Source: Pseudomonas fortuita (GTDB taxonomy: Bacteria; Pseudomonadota; Gammaproteobacteria; Pseudomonadales; Pseudomonadaceae). From it: a stretch of DNA of 64,000 nt. Both the position numbers and the translations under genes were made by a program. Below the pieces are notes generated by a model. That model ran no database searches. It worked only from the letters and a program-made list of their open reading frames with translations, and was not told the origin of the DNA. Positions 34,363-43,801 of this stretch are shown here, one piece after another; position 1 is the stretch's first letter; each line of letters starts with the position of its first letter. The stretch lies in the NCBI RefSeq assembly GCF_026898135.2, contig NZ_CP114035.2, positions 5,621,501 through 5,685,500 of the forward strand. Reading direction: 5' to 3'.

Positions 34363-35216
34363 GAGGCGTGCCCCCCGCTCACCCAGAATTCATGCTTGAA
34401 CCGGTCTTCGACAACCTCGGGGCCGGCCGCGATGCCATTGGCCTGGGCAGCCGCCGCGAGGCGGGCCTGGACACCCGCCACGGCACGGTGCTGAGCCTGG
34501 AGGACATCAGCGTCAGCTTCGATGGTTTCAAGGCGCTCAACGGGCTGAACCTGTACATCGGCGTGGGCGAGCTGCGCTGCATCATCGGCCCCAACGGTGC
34601 CGGCAAGACCACGATGATGGACGTGATCACCGGCAAGACCCGCCCGGACACCGGTAGCGCCTTCTTTGGCGACACCCTCGACCTGGCGCGCATGAGCGAG
34701 TACCAGATCGCCCAGGCAGGTATTGGTCGCAAGTTCCAGAAGCCCACGGTGTTCGAGGCGTTGACGGTATACCAGAACCTGGAGCTGGCGCTGAAGACCG
34801 ACAAGTCGGTATGGGCCAGCCTGGCGGCGCGCCTGGGCAGTGAGCAGCGCCAGCGCATCGAAGAAGTGCTGACCACCTTGCGCCTGCTGCCCCTGGCCCA
34901 GCGCCAGGCCGGCTTGCTGTCACACGGGCAAAAGCAGTTTCTGGAGATTGGCATGCTGCTGGTGCAGGAGCCGCAATTGCTGCTGCTGGATGAGCCGGTG
35001 GCCGGCATGACCGATGCCGAGACCGAGTTTACCGCCGAGCTGTTCAAAGGCCTGGCTGGCAAGCACTCGCTGATGGTGGTGGAGCATGACATGGGCTTTG
35101 TGGGCAGCATTGCCGATCATGTGACCGTGCTGCACCAGGGCAGCGTGCTGGCAGAAGGGTCGCTGGAGCAGGTGCAGGCGGATGAGCGGGTGGTCGAGGT
35201 GTATCTGGGCCGATGA
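34359..35216 (+). CDS. urtD: Urea ABC transporter ATPase UrtD
   Basis: The 285-residue LivG-type ATPase has an extra N-terminal tail of about 45 residues. The Walker A is GPNGAGKTT near residue 80, the signature region LLSHGQKQFLEIGMLL, Walker B LLLLDEPVAGMT and the switch His in VVEHDM. The ABC signature reads LSHGQK instead of LSGGQ, as usual in UrtD. It is followed by a REP pair before urtE. Confidence 0.94.
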   Translation: MRGVPPAHPEFMLEPVFDNLGAGRDAIGLGSRREAGLDTRHGTVLSLEDISVSFDGFKALNGLNLYIGVGELRCIIGPNGAGKTTMMDVITGKTRPDTGSAFFGDTLDLARMSEYQIAQAGIGRKFQKPTVFEALTVYQNLELALKTDKSVWASLAARLGSEQRQRIEEVLTTLRLLPLAQRQAGLLSHGQKQFLEIGMLLVQEPQLLLLDEPVAGMTDAETEFTAELFKGLAGKHSLMVVEHDMGFVGSIADHVTVLHQGSVLAEGSLEQVQADERVVEVYLGR

Positions 35217-35226
35217 TTCAAGCAGC

Positions 35227-35335
35227 CTGCACCGGCCCTTTCGCGGGACAAGCCCGCTCCCACAGGGAAATCACCCATTCCAAAACTGTGGTGAACCTGT
35301 GGGAGCGGGCTAGTCCCGCGAAAGGGCCGGTGCAG
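35227..35335. repeat. REP pair between urtD and urtE
   Basis: Long arms (CTGCACCGGCCCTTTCGCGG and its inverse) with a loop of about 40 nt make a strong hairpin inside the urt operon. It could uncouple urtE expression from urtABCD. Confidence 0.85.
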
Positions 35336-35362
35336 CCACAGCAAAAACACCAAGGACATGAC

Positions 35363-36061
35363 ATGCTGAAAATCGACACCCTGCACCAATACTACGGCGG
35401 CAGCCACATCCTGCGTGGCCTGTCGTTCGAAGCCAAGGTCGGCGAAGTCACCTGCCTGCTGGGCCGCAACGGCGTGGGCAAGACCACCCTGCGGCGCTGC
35501 CTGATGGGCCTGGTACCCGCCCGTGACGGCAGCATCGAATGGGAGGGCAAGCCCATTACCCGCCTCAAGCCCCAGCAACGGGTGCAGGCCGGCATCGCCT
35601 ACGTGCCCCAGGGCCGCGAAATTTTCCCGCGCCTCACCGTCGAGGAAAACCTGCTGATGGGGCTGTCACGCTTCCCGGCCCGTGAGGCCCGCGAAGTCCC
35701 CGCGTTCATCTACGAGCTGTTCCCGGTGCTGGAACAAATGAAACAGCGCCGTGGCGGCGACCTGTCTGGCGGCCAGCAGCAACAGCTGGCAATCGGCCGC
35801 GCCCTGGCCAGCCGCCCACGGCTGCTGATTCTCGACGAGCCGACCGAGGGCATCCAGCCCTCGGTAATCAAGGAAATCGGTGCCGTCATCCGCCGCCTGG
35901 CCGAGCGCGGCGACATGGCGATCCTGCTGGTGGAGCAGTTCTACGACTTTGCCGAGGAACTGGCCGACCAGTACCTGGTCATGGCCCGTGGCGAGATCGT
36001 GCAGCACGGCCGCGGCGAAAACATGCAAGCCGAAGGTGTGCGTGGCTTGGTAACCATTTAA
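35363..36061 (+). CDS. urtE: Urea ABC transporter ATPase UrtE
   Basis: The 232-residue LivF-type ATPase has Walker A GRNGVGKTT near residue 36, the signature DLSGGQQQQLAIGRAL, Walker B LLILDEPTEGIQP and LLVEQFYDFA. The start MLKIDTLHQYYGG is standard. Urease genes, which follow urt operons in some pseudomonads, are not in this window. A GNAT gene follows instead. Confidence 0.94.
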   Translation: MLKIDTLHQYYGGSHILRGLSFEAKVGEVTCLLGRNGVGKTTLRRCLMGLVPARDGSIEWEGKPITRLKPQQRVQAGIAYVPQGREIFPRLTVEENLLMGLSRFPAREAREVPAFIYELFPVLEQMKQRRGGDLSGGQQQQLAIGRALASRPRLLILDEPTEGIQPSVIKEIGAVIRRLAERGDMAILLVEQFYDFAEELADQYLVMARGEIVQHGRGENMQAEGVRGLVTI

Positions 36062-36092
36062 TCTGCAAGCAACGACCCTGCGAGACCCTGTC

Positions 36093-36608
36093 ATGAGCTA
36101 CCAAATCCGCGACGCCCTGCCCACCGACGTGCCGGGCATCCTCGACATCTATAACGACGCAGTGCGCAATACCACGGCGATCTGGAACGAAACCCCGGTG
36201 GACCTCGGCAACCGTCAGGCCTGGTTTGAAGCACGGGCGCAGCAGGGGTATCCGATACTGGTGGCGGTGGACGACAGTGGCGTGCTCGGTTATGCCTCGT
36301 TTGGCGACTGGCGGCCGTTCGAGGGCTTTCGCAACACCGTGGAGCACTCGGTGTATATCCGCGGCGACCAGCGTGGCAAAGGGCTGGGGCCGGTATTGAT
36401 GGCAGCGCTGGTCGAGCGTGCGCGCGGGTGCGGCAAGCATGTGATGGTGGCAGCCATCGAGAGTGGCAACGCGGCGTCGGTGCGCCTGCATGAGCGGCTG
36501 GGCTTCGTGGTGACCGGGCAGATGCCGCAGGTGGGGGTGAAATTTGGCCGCTGGCTGGACCTGACCTTCATGCAACTGGTGCTGAACCCCGGAACCGAAC
36601 CGACCTGA
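36093..36608 (+). CDS. GNAT acetyltransferase of the phosphinothricin/methionine-sulfoximine type
   Basis: The 171-residue protein has the motif IRDALPTDVPGILDIYNDAV at the N-terminus, the acetyl-CoA loop RGDQRGKGLGPVLMAALV near residues 90-108 and GNAASVRLHERLGFVVTGQM near residues 127-146. This matches the Pat/MddA subgroup that acetylates methionine sulfoximine and phosphinothricin. A homologue also lies beside the urea genes of P. aeruginosa. It probably detoxifies amino acid analogues. Confidence 0.9.
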   Translation: MSYQIRDALPTDVPGILDIYNDAVRNTTAIWNETPVDLGNRQAWFEARAQQGYPILVAVDDSGVLGYASFGDWRPFEGFRNTVEHSVYIRGDQRGKGLGPVLMAALVERARGCGKHVMVAAIESGNAASVRLHERLGFVVTGQMPQVGVKFGRWLDLTFMQLVLNPGTEPT

Positions 36609-36623
36609 AATTGATGCCGGCTG

Positions 36624-36730
36624 AACCGGCCTCTTCGCGGTGCAAGCCCGCTCCCACAGATACCCCACTCACTTGAGATTAAGCGGAGTACCTGTGGGAG
36701 CGGGCTTGTCCCGCGAAGAGGCTGGTGCAG
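36624..36730. repeat. REP pair between GNAT gene and cbpM
   Basis: Arms AACCGGCCTCTTCGCGG... and the inverted TCCCGCGAAGAGGCTGGT lie between two convergent genes. It may act as a bidirectional transcript end. Confidence 0.8.
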
Positions 36731-36740
36731 GCAAACACAC

Positions 36741-37046
36741 TCATATCTGGGTAAACCTGCCCAGCCGCTGGCGCAACATGCTGTTTTCGCTGCGCAACTG
36801 CTGCACTTCCTGCAACAGCTCCAGCGCCAACGCCACCCCTTCCCACTCAAGCTCCAGCTCCTGGTGCAACTTCACCGCGCGTTTGGCCAACAACGGCGCC
36901 TGATCGTCGAACAACCAGTCCTCAGGCGTTCGCCCGGAGGGTTCGACAATGCCGTGTTCGACGATTTCGATCACGCAGTCAGCCGTGACATCGGCTTCCT
37001 GACACAGGGTACGCATGTCCAGTTGAACGATCAGGGTGCTGCTCAT
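36741..37046 (-). CDS. cbpM: Chaperone modulator CbpM
   Basis: The 101-residue MerR-like small protein inhibits the co-chaperone CbpA. Recognisable parts are LDMRTLCQEADVTADCVIEI and the C-terminal helix LQEVQQLRSENSMLRQRLGR. The start at 37046 follows a GGAGTAAG ribosome-binding site. cbpA ends 2 bp upstream, the usual cbpA-cbpM operon. Confidence 0.93.
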   Translation of the reverse strand: MSSTLIVQLDMRTLCQEADVTADCVIEIVEHGIVEPSGRTPEDWLFDDQAPLLAKRAVKLHQELELEWEGVALALELLQEVQQLRSENSMLRQRLGRFTQI

Positions 37047-37048
37047 GA

Positions 37049-38002
37049 TCACTTACTCCATTGTGTCCTCGGGTTGAACGCCGCTTTCTCGGAAAGCTTC
37101 GTCCACAATTCGCGGGCAGCCTCATCGGAGGTCGGCGGCATGACCACTTTCAGTTGCGCGTATAGGTTGCCGCGCTCACCGCGCTTGTTCGCCAGGCCTT
37201 TGCCCGGCACGCGCAGGCGCTGACCGCTCTGGCTGTCGGGGCGGATGGTGAGGTTGATCTTGCCTTCCAGGGTCGGCACCGCCACCTTGGTGCCCAGGGC
37301 CGCCTCCCACGGTGCCAGCGGCACGGTAATGATCAGGTCATGGCCTTCGACATCGAACAGCGGGTGCGGTGCCATGCGGATGGTCAGGAACAGGTCGCCA
37401 TTGGCCGCACCACCGCTGCCCGGCGCGCCCTGGCCCTTGAGGCGGATACGCTCGCCGTCGGTAACACCGGCCGGAATCTTCACGTTCAGGGTCTTGGTAG
37501 TGAAGCCGGTGCGTTGCCCCATGGCATTGGTTTGCGGCACCTGGAAGCTGATCTGCTTGGACTCCTTGCTCAGGGTCTCTTCAAGAAATACTGCCAGTTC
37601 CAGCTCCACATCCTGCCCTCGCCTGCCGGCACTGCGTTGCTGCTGCCGGGCGCCACCAAAGGGGTTGCCACCCCGCCCACCGAAGACCGAGCTGAAGAAG
37701 TCGGAGAAGTCGCCGCCCTCGAAGCCGCCGCCACCGCCGCGGCTCTCCCAGCCCGGTGGTGCCTGGAACGGTCGGCCATGTTGGCCGCCATACTTGCGAA
37801 TTTCGTCGAACTCGGCACGTTTCTGCGCGTCGCCCAGCACTTCATAGGCCTCGTTGGCCTCTTTGAACTTGTCCTCGGCGTCGCGCTCCTTGCTGACATC
37901 GGGGTGATACTTGCGCGCCAGCTTGCGGTACGCGGCCTTGATCGCCTTTTCGTCCGCCGTGGGCTCTACGCCGAGTATCTTGTAATAGTCTTTGAAGTCC
38001 AT
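37049..38002 (-). CDS. cbpA: DnaJ-like co-chaperone, curved-DNA-binding protein CbpA
   Basis: The 317-residue protein has a J-domain (residues 1-70, HPD motif in [15 protein letters not shown]), a Gly/Phe-rich linker (about 90-140) and the C-terminal substrate-binding domains ([20 protein letters not shown]). It lacks the DnaJ zinc region, as expected for CbpA. I start at [10 protein letters not shown]. The 164-bp divergent region to the yegD-like gene should hold both promoters. Confidence 0.95.
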   Translation of the reverse strand: MDFKDYYKILGVEPTADEKAIKAAYRKLARKYHPDVSKERDAEDKFKEANEAYEVLGDAQKRAEFDEIRKYGGQHGRPFQAPPGWESRGGGGGFEGGDFSDFFSSVFGGRGGNPFGGARQQQRSAGRRGQDVELELAVFLEETLSKESKQISFQVPQTNAMGQRTGFTTKTLNVKIPAGVTDGERIRLKGQGAPGSGGAANGDLFLTIRMAPHPLFDVEGHDLIITVPLAPWEAALGTKVAVPTLEGKINLTIRPDSQSGQRLRVPGKGLANKRGERGNLYAQLKVVMPPTSDEAARELWTKLSEKAAFNPRTQWSK

Positions 38003-38166
38003 TTGTGGATCACCAATGTGAATGTGCGTGTTGCAACAGAAGATAGGGGTCAAGCATAGCCTTTCAAGACCGACTTGGGTTTGCCTCAAGGCAGACGACT
38101 GGTCTTGATTCTGTAGCCAACTGGCATACACTGCGCGGCCGTTTTGCCTCCGGAAGCCCATTTCCC

Positions 38167-39438
38167 ATGTCTGACGTATCCCCGGCCCGCGCCCTGGGCA
38201 TCGACTTTGGCACCTCCAACTCCACGGTCGGCTGGCACCGCCCTGGCGTGGAGTCGCTGATTGCCCTGGAAGACGGCAAGATCACCTTGCCCTCGGTGGT
38301 GTTCTTCAATATCGAAGAGCGGCGCCCGGTGTATGGCCGCCTGGCACTGCACGAATACCTGGAAGGCTACGAAGGCCGCCTGATGCGCTCGCTGAAGAGC
38401 CTGCTGGGCTCCAAGCTGATCAAGCACGACACCAGCGTGCTGGGCAGCGCCCTGCCGTTCAAGGACCTGCTGGGCATGTTCATCGGCGAGCTGAAAAAGC
38501 GCGCCGAAACCGCCGCTGGCCGCGAGTTCGACCAGGTGGTTCTGGGCCGCCCGGTGTTCTTCGTCGACGAAGACCCGGCTGCCGACCAGGAAGCCGAGGA
38601 CACCCTGGCCGACGTGGCGCGCAAGATCGGCTTCAAGGATGTGTCGTTCCAGTACGAGCCGATTGCCGCGGCCTTCGACTACGAGTCGGGCATCAGCCGT
38701 GAAGAACTGGTACTGATCGTCGACATCGGCGGCGGTACTTCGGACTTCACCCTGATCCGCCTGTCGCCCGAGCGCCACCTGGTCGCAGAGCGCCAAAGCG
38801 ATATTCTCGCCACCGGCGGCGTGCACATCGGCGGTACCGACTTCGACAAGCAGCTAAGCCTGCAGGGCGTGATGCCGCTGTTCGGCTACGGTAGCCGGAT
38901 GAAGAGCGGCGCACTGATGCCCACCAGCTACCACCTCAACCTGGCCACCTGGCACACCATCAACGCCCTGTACTCGCAGAAGTCGCAGTTGGCGCTGAGC
39001 AGCATGCGCTATGACATCGAGGACAGTTTCGGCATCGACCGCCTGTTCAAACTGATCGAGCAGCGCGCCGGGCACTGGCTGGCGATGGAAGTGGAAGCCA
39101 GCAAGATCGAGCTGACCGAACAGGACAGCCGCCACATCGACCTGCGCCGTGTCGAGCCCGAGCTGACTGCGCAGCTGACCCGAGCTTTGTTCGAAGACGC
39201 CATCGAAGGCCTGCTTGAGCGCGTACGCGGCAGCGTGACCGAACTGCTGGCCAAGGCTGGCGTGAGCGAGAGCCAGGTAGACACGGTGTTCTTCACGGGC
39301 GGCTCCAGCGGCATTCCGGCGCTGCGCAACAGTGTGTCGGCGATGTTGCCGAATGCGCGGCATGTGGAAGGCAACATCTTTGGCAGCATTGGTAGCGGGC
39401 TGGCCATCGAGGCCCGCAAGCGTTACGGCGCAGCCTGA
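38167..39438 (+). CDS. Hsp70-family protein (YegD-like)
   Basis: The 423-residue actin-fold ATPase shows phosphate-1 motif [14 protein letters not shown] (residues 10-23), phosphate-2 [16 protein letters not shown] near residue 190 and the adenosine motif [15 protein letters not shown] near residue 378. It has no DnaK C-terminal substrate-binding domain, so it is a YegD-type short Hsp70. Its position divergent from cbpA-cbpM suggests a chaperone locus (inference). Confidence 0.9.
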   Translation: MSDVSPARALGIDFGTSNSTVGWHRPGVESLIALEDGKITLPSVVFFNIEERRPVYGRLALHEYLEGYEGRLMRSLKSLLGSKLIKHDTSVLGSALPFKDLLGMFIGELKKRAETAAGREFDQVVLGRPVFFVDEDPAADQEAEDTLADVARKIGFKDVSFQYEPIAAAFDYESGISREELVLIVDIGGGTSDFTLIRLSPERHLVAERQSDILATGGVHIGGTDFDKQLSLQGVMPLFGYGSRMKSGALMPTSYHLNLATWHTINALYSQKSQLALSSMRYDIEDSFGIDRLFKLIEQRAGHWLAMEVEASKIELTEQDSRHIDLRRVEPELTAQLTRALFEDAIEGLLERVRGSVTELLAKAGVSESQVDTVFFTGGSSGIPALRNSVSAMLPNARHVEGNIFGSIGSGLAIEARKRYGAA

Positions 39439-39446
39439 GCTATTTT

Positions 39447-39465
39447 GGGGCCGCAACGCGGCCCC
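39447..39465. terminator. Hairpin between convergent yegD-like and AI-2E-type genes
   Basis: GGGGCCGC-AAC-GCGGCCCC, an 8-bp perfect stem in a 36-bp gap, lies between two convergent stops. TTTT precedes it on the plus strand, so it would read as a weak terminator for the minus transcript only if the A/T tail order is ignored. The evidence is the stem alone. Confidence 0.5.
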
Positions 39466-39474
39466 GACAATCTG

Positions 39475-40482
39475 TTAGACCAGCTCTTCCCGCTTAAGCT
39501 CACTCTTGAGGTAGGCATAGTATATCGGCCCCGCCACCACCCCCGGCAGCCCGAACGCCGCCTCGAACACCAGCATCGCCAGCAGCAGTTCCCATGCCTT
39601 GGCACTGATCTGCCCGCCAACAATCCGCGCGTTGAGGAAGTACTCGACCTTGTGGATAACGATCAGGTAACCCAGCGCCGCCGCCGCCACCCAGATCGAC
39701 AACGACAAGCCGACGATGGTGATCAGGGTATTGGACATCAGGTTGCCGATCACCGGCAGCAAGCCCAGCAGGAAGGTCAGCACGATCAGCGTCTTGGTCA
39801 GCGGCAGGTGCACGCCGAACAGCGGCATCACCACCGCCAGGAAGATGCCGGTAAAGGCCGTGTTGAGCAGCGAGATCTTGATCTGCGCGAACACGATGTT
39901 GCGAAACGCCTTCACCAGCAGGTTCAGGCGCTCAAACAGCGCTGCCGCCAGGGGCTTGCGCCGGGAAACATCGGGAATACGCTGCAGGGCGATGATGGCG
40001 CCGAGAATCATGCCGATCAGCAGCGTCACGAACATGTGCGCCATGCCTTTGCCCACCAGCTGCAAATCGCTCAGGTGGCTTTTTATCCAGTCGCCGATGG
40101 CGACCTTGAACTCTGCGGCACTGGCGGGCAGGTAGCCCTCGATGAAGGGCGGCAGCTGACCGCGGGCACGCTCGACAAGGGCCATGAACTTGTCCAGCGA
40201 GGCGCCGGGGTTTTCCGCCTCGTGCAGCAAAAAGCTGAAGGCACCGGCAATGAGCAGCGTCAAGGTAATGACCACCAGCGTGCCAAGCAGCGCCACGGCC
40301 AGCCAGCGCGCACGCTGGCCGGCCAGCAGCGGCTGAAGGCGCGGGGTCAGCATGTTGACCAGTTCGAACACCAGCAGGCCAGCCAGCAGGCTGGGCAACA
40401 ACTTAAGGGGCAAAGCCAGCAGCAGGCCGGCCATGACGATGAACAGGCTGGCCAGGGTGATCTGACGGGGGGTAAAGGTCAT
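39475..40482 (-). CDS. AI-2E-family transporter (TqsA/PerM type)
   Basis: The 335-residue protein has about seven or eight helices. Conserved parts are FLAVVMPLFGVHLPLTKTLI and LLGLLPVIGNLMSNTLITIV near residues 215-265, and the C-terminal FGLPGVVAGPIYYAYLKSEL. Family members export autoinducer-2 or act as Na+(Li+)/H+ antiporters. The substrate is unknown. Confidence 0.88.
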   Translation of the reverse strand: MTFTPRQITLASLFIVMAGLLLALPLKLLPSLLAGLLVFELVNMLTPRLQPLLAGQRARWLAVALLGTLVVITLTLLIAGAFSFLLHEAENPGASLDKFMALVERARGQLPPFIEGYLPASAAEFKVAIGDWIKSHLSDLQLVGKGMAHMFVTLLIGMILGAIIALQRIPDVSRRKPLAAALFERLNLLVKAFRNIVFAQIKISLLNTAFTGIFLAVVMPLFGVHLPLTKTLIVLTFLLGLLPVIGNLMSNTLITIVGLSLSIWVAAAALGYLIVIHKVEYFLNARIVGGQISAKAWELLLAMLVFEAAFGLPGVVAGPIYYAYLKSELKREELV

Positions 40483-40552
40483 ACAGCCTCGACGGCAGAC
40501 AGCGGGAATGCCCGCAGTCTGCCAGCCTTGGCGGCGCAGGCATAGGCGCAGG

Positions 40553-40840
40553 TCATTTCTTCTTCAGGCAGTCGCTCATGTACGCCTTGCGCTCGTCACC
40601 CTTCAGGGCTTTGGTCGTGGCGTCGGCGTTGCAGGTCTTCATCTTCTCTTGCTGGGTGTGTGGCACGTCCTTCTTCAGGCAGGTGCTCATGAACGCTTTG
40701 CGCTCATCGCCCTTGAGGGCTTTGGTAGTAGCGTCGGCATTGCAGGTTTTCATTTTTTCCTGCTGCGCGGTATTGGCCGCGAAGCCTTGGGCACTGAACA
40801 ACACTGCCAGCGCCAGTAATGGGATGTGCAGCACTTTCAT
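40553..40840 (-). CDS. psiF: PsiF-repeat exported protein
   Basis: The 95-residue protein has a signal peptide (LLALAVLFSAQGFAA) and two nearly identical PsiF repeats (QQEKMKTCNADATTKALKGD, then ERKAFMSTCLKK or ERKAYMSDCLKK), each with two Cys. PsiF is induced by phosphate starvation in E. coli. No Pho box was found with confidence. The start is supported by a GGAG before ATG at 40838-40840. Confidence 0.9.
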   Translation of the reverse strand: MKVLHIPLLALAVLFSAQGFAANTAQQEKMKTCNADATTKALKGDERKAFMSTCLKKDVPHTQQEKMKTCNADATTKALKGDERKAYMSDCLKKK

Positions 40841-40903
40841 GGAGTAGTCTCCTTGGCTCCGTGCCCGACGCACGGGGGTCGAGCTGAGTGTAGCCAAGAT
40901 TTT

Positions 40904-41692
40904 TCAGCGCCCCGCCCGCGCCTGCCGGCGGTACTGCTCGGGCGTGCACTCGGCCTGGCGCTGGAACATGGCGATGAACGCCGAAGCGCTGCTGTAGCCA
41001 AGGTCGAAGGCAATGGCCTGAATGGGCAGGCCGGCCTCCAGCGCTTCGATGGCACGCAGAAAACGCAGGCGCAGGCGCCACTCGCCAAAACTGATGCCCA
41101 GTTCGCGCAGAAACTGGCGGGCCAGGGTGCGTTCGCTAACATGCACACGGGCGGCCCAGTCGGCCAGCGGGCGGTTGTCACCCGGCTCGGCACTGAGGGC
41201 GTCCAGTACCTGACGCAGGCCATCGCTTTGGGCAAACGGCAGGTAGCAGGCCTGGGCGGGCGCCAGCAGCAACTGGTCGAGCAGTACCTGCACCAGGCGC
41301 TGGTCGCGCTCGTCCTCGGCCACCTTGAGGTCACGCCGGGCGAAGTCGCCGAGGATGGCCTTGAGGATATCGCTGATCATCAGGCTGCACGGTTGCGGTG
41401 GCAGGGCTGCGCACAGGCTGCGGTGTAGATAGATAGAGCGGTAGACGATGGCCTGGGGGTTGTAACAGCCATGCGCGGTATCGGGCGGTACCCAGACGGC
41501 GTAGTGCGGCGGCGACAGGAAACGCTGGCCGGCGACCTCCAGTTGCATCACGCCGTGGGCGGTGTAGTTCAGCTGGCCCCAGGCGTGTTGATGCACGGCG
41601 CTGTGGGTATCGGCAACGAACTCATCGTGTCGGAAGTACACCGGCGCCGGCAGTTGGGTGAATTGGGGTATATCGAGGTATTTGCGCGGCAT
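40904..41692 (-). CDS. AraC-family transcriptional regulator
   Basis: The 262-residue protein has an N-terminal cupin-like sensor domain (HAWGQLNYTAHGVMQLEV, HYAVWVPPDTAHG) and a C-terminal double helix-turn-helix (WAARVHVSERTLARQFLREL, then FDLGYSSASAFIAMFQRQ). It is divergent from the EamA-family transporter gene, a common regulator-exporter layout, so that gene is its likely target (inference). Confidence 0.92.
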   Translation of the reverse strand: MPRKYLDIPQFTQLPAPVYFRHDEFVADTHSAVHQHAWGQLNYTAHGVMQLEVAGQRFLSPPHYAVWVPPDTAHGCYNPQAIVYRSIYLHRSLCAALPPQPCSLMISDILKAILGDFARRDLKVAEDERDQRLVQVLLDQLLLAPAQACYLPFAQSDGLRQVLDALSAEPGDNRPLADWAARVHVSERTLARQFLRELGISFGEWRLRLRFLRAIEALEAGLPIQAIAFDLGYSSASAFIAMFQRQAECTPEQYRRQARAGR

Positions 41693-41771
41693 GCTGTCTG
41701 CTTTGCGGGGTGGGTTGTCTGGATAAGAGTATAGGCTTGTGGACAGACACTCGATAATACAGGCCTATCGA

Positions 41772-41889
41772 GGGCCTGCCTTGCAGGCCTTCGCGGGCTT
41801 GCCCGCTCCCACAGGAACTGCGCCAGCCTCAAGGCCTGTGATATCCCTGTGGAAGCGGGCAAGCCCGCGAAGGGCTGCAAGGCAGCCCC
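41772..41889. repeat. REP pair between AraC regulator and EamA transporter
   Basis: Arms CCTTCGCGGGCTTGCCCGCTCC and their inverse are capped by GGGCCTGCCTTGCAGGCC and GGGCTGCAAGGCAGCCC hairpins. The pair lies in a divergent promoter region. Confidence 0.8.
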
Positions 41890-41918
41890 AATCCAGGCCC
41901 CAATGAGTAACCCGCTAC

Positions 41919-42791
41919 ATGAATTACCTGTTCCCCCTCACCGCCATCCTCATCTGGGCCGGCAACACCGTGGTCACCAAGATGTCCGCCGGTGCCATCC
42001 ACCCTGCCGAAATCGGCTTCTACCGCTGGCTGCTGGCCGGCTTGCTGTTCACGCCGTTCCTGCTGCCCGCCGTGTGGCGCAACCGCGCAGCCATCCGCCC
42101 ACACCTGGGCAAGGTGTTCGTGCTGGGCGTGCTGGGCATGGCGATGTACCAGAGCCTGGCCTACTTTGCCGCCGGCATCACCAGCGCCACCAACATGGGG
42201 ATCATCCTCTCGCTGATGCCACTGATGTCTCTGGCGCTGTCCATCGCCTGGCTGGGCCAGCGCCTGAGCTACGGTGCCCTGCTGGGTGCGGTGGTGTCAT
42301 TCTTCGGCGTGCTGGAGGTGGTCAGTGCCGGTCACCCCGCGAGCCTGTTGCAGCAGGGCCTGAACAGCGGCGACTTGCTGATGCTGGTCGCCACCCTGGC
42401 CTATGCGCTGTACAGCTTCCTGTTGAAGAAATGGCAACTGCGCCTGCCACCCCTGCAGTTGCTGTATTTGCAGGTGCTGGTGGCAATCGTGGTGCTGCTG
42501 CCGCTGTTCCTGCTGTCGGACAAGACGGGCCTGAACAGCCGTAATATCGGCCTGGTGCTGTATGCCTGCGTGCTGGCCTCGATGATCGCGCCGCGGGTGT
42601 GGATGCAGGCCGTGCATCGCCTGGGGCCAAGCCGCACCACGCTATTCTTCAACCTGCTGCCCTTGGTCACCGCACTGATCGCCGCCGTGGTGCTCGATGA
42701 GCAACTGGCGCGCTATCACCTGGTCGGCGGCCTGCTGACCCTGGCCGGGGTAGTGCTGGCCGAGCGCTGGACCACCCCGATACGCCGCTAA
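41919..42791 (+). CDS. EamA-family (DMT) metabolite transporter
   Basis: The 290-residue protein has ten predicted helices formed by two EamA repeats. The first starts FPLTAILIWAGNTVVTKMSA, the second near residue 150 (GDLLMLVATLAYALYSFLLK). Typical DMT exporters handle amino acids or other metabolites. Its stop overlaps by 4 bp the stop of the convergent lipase gene. It is likely controlled by the divergent AraC regulator. Confidence 0.9.
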   Translation: MNYLFPLTAILIWAGNTVVTKMSAGAIHPAEIGFYRWLLAGLLFTPFLLPAVWRNRAAIRPHLGKVFVLGVLGMAMYQSLAYFAAGITSATNMGIILSLMPLMSLALSIAWLGQRLSYGALLGAVVSFFGVLEVVSAGHPASLLQQGLNSGDLLMLVATLAYALYSFLLKKWQLRLPPLQLLYLQVLVAIVVLLPLFLLSDKTGLNSRNIGLVLYACVLASMIAPRVWMQAVHRLGPSRTTLFFNLLPLVTALIAAVVLDEQLARYHLVGGLLTLAGVVLAERWTTPIRR

Positions 42792-43678
42792 AGCCCGGCA
42801 GCCTTCAGCCGGGCGGCATGTTCGGTGAACAACCGCACCGGCTCGGCGCCTTTGCCCACGGCGCCGAGAGACTGGTTGACGATATCCAGGTGATCGAGCG
42901 GGTAGTCGTCGCCGATCACCTGCCCCAGGTGCGAACTGAAACGCCCGACCATGCCGTCGCAATGCCCCTTTTCTTTGACGAAGCTGCGGGCAAACAGGCG
43001 GCAGAAGCGATTGCTGCCGTCAAAGCGGTTGCGACCCTGGTCGGTAAGGCCGGGCTGCAAGGTGCCAGACCACGAGTAATAACGCACACCATCGACTTCA
43101 TAGGCCCCTTCCCCGCCCCAGGTCTGCGGCAGCCCTTGGGGATATGCCTGGTTGAACAGCGCCACCCCGGCAGTGGTCATCGACTGGTGCGAGGCGTGCA
43201 GGTCAACCGGCAGCGGGTCGCGGCGCCAGCCGGTTTCCAGCCACACCAGCAACACGGCAAGACCCTGCAACACAGCCTTGAGGATGCGCCCCTGGGGTGA
43301 ATCGCCAGGCGCCGTGCGGTCCAGGTGGTCCGCCAGTTCCGAGCCGTGGTTGGGGCCGGCCACCGAGGTGACCGAAGCCACGCGCTCTGGCCGCCTGGCC
43401 GCTGCGTAGCGCGCGCTCAGGGCACCTTGGCTGTGGCCGATGAGGTTGACCTTTTCGGCACCGGTACGCGTGCAGATATCCTCGATGATCAGCAGCAACT
43501 GCTCGCCGCGCACCTCGCTGGAATGCAGCGGCGAAACCTGCACCGGGAACACCTGCGCCCCCCCCTTGCGCAAGGCTGGCACGATGCCGAACCAGTAGGG
43601 GTAGAGCATTAGCCGGACAAAACCGAGCATGCCCGGCACCAGCACCAACGGGTATCGCGTGGCCAATTCCTGTTGCAT
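42788..43678 (-). CDS. Triacylglycerol lipase / alpha-beta hydrolase
   Basis: The 296-residue protein has oxyanion-hole segment YPLVLVPGMLGF near the N-terminus, nucleophile elbow LIGHSQGALSARYAAA (Ser near residue 84), and later Asp and His candidates in GMVGRFSSHLG and YPLDHLDIVNQ. It resembles Pseudomonas family I lipases but lacks a clear signal peptide, so it may be intracellular or use another exit. No foldase gene lies next to it. The start MQQELATRYP is chosen because the long upstream extension covers other genes. Confidence 0.9.
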   Translation of the reverse strand: MQQELATRYPLVLVPGMLGFVRLMLYPYWFGIVPALRKGGAQVFPVQVSPLHSSEVRGEQLLLIIEDICTRTGAEKVNLIGHSQGALSARYAAARRPERVASVTSVAGPNHGSELADHLDRTAPGDSPQGRILKAVLQGLAVLLVWLETGWRRDPLPVDLHASHQSMTTAGVALFNQAYPQGLPQTWGGEGAYEVDGVRYYSWSGTLQPGLTDQGRNRFDGSNRFCRLFARSFVKEKGHCDGMVGRFSSHLGQVIGDDYPLDHLDIVNQSLGAVGKGAEPVRLFTEHAARLKAAGL

Positions 43679-43801
43679 TGCACCAGCCCCTTTCCGTGGA
43701 CGACCGGTCCACACTACAGCGCCAATCATGACCATCGCAATCGAACTCCCGGCCCGCGCTGTGGTTCCAAACCACACAGACCCTTTGCAAGGAGCGGGAC
43801 C

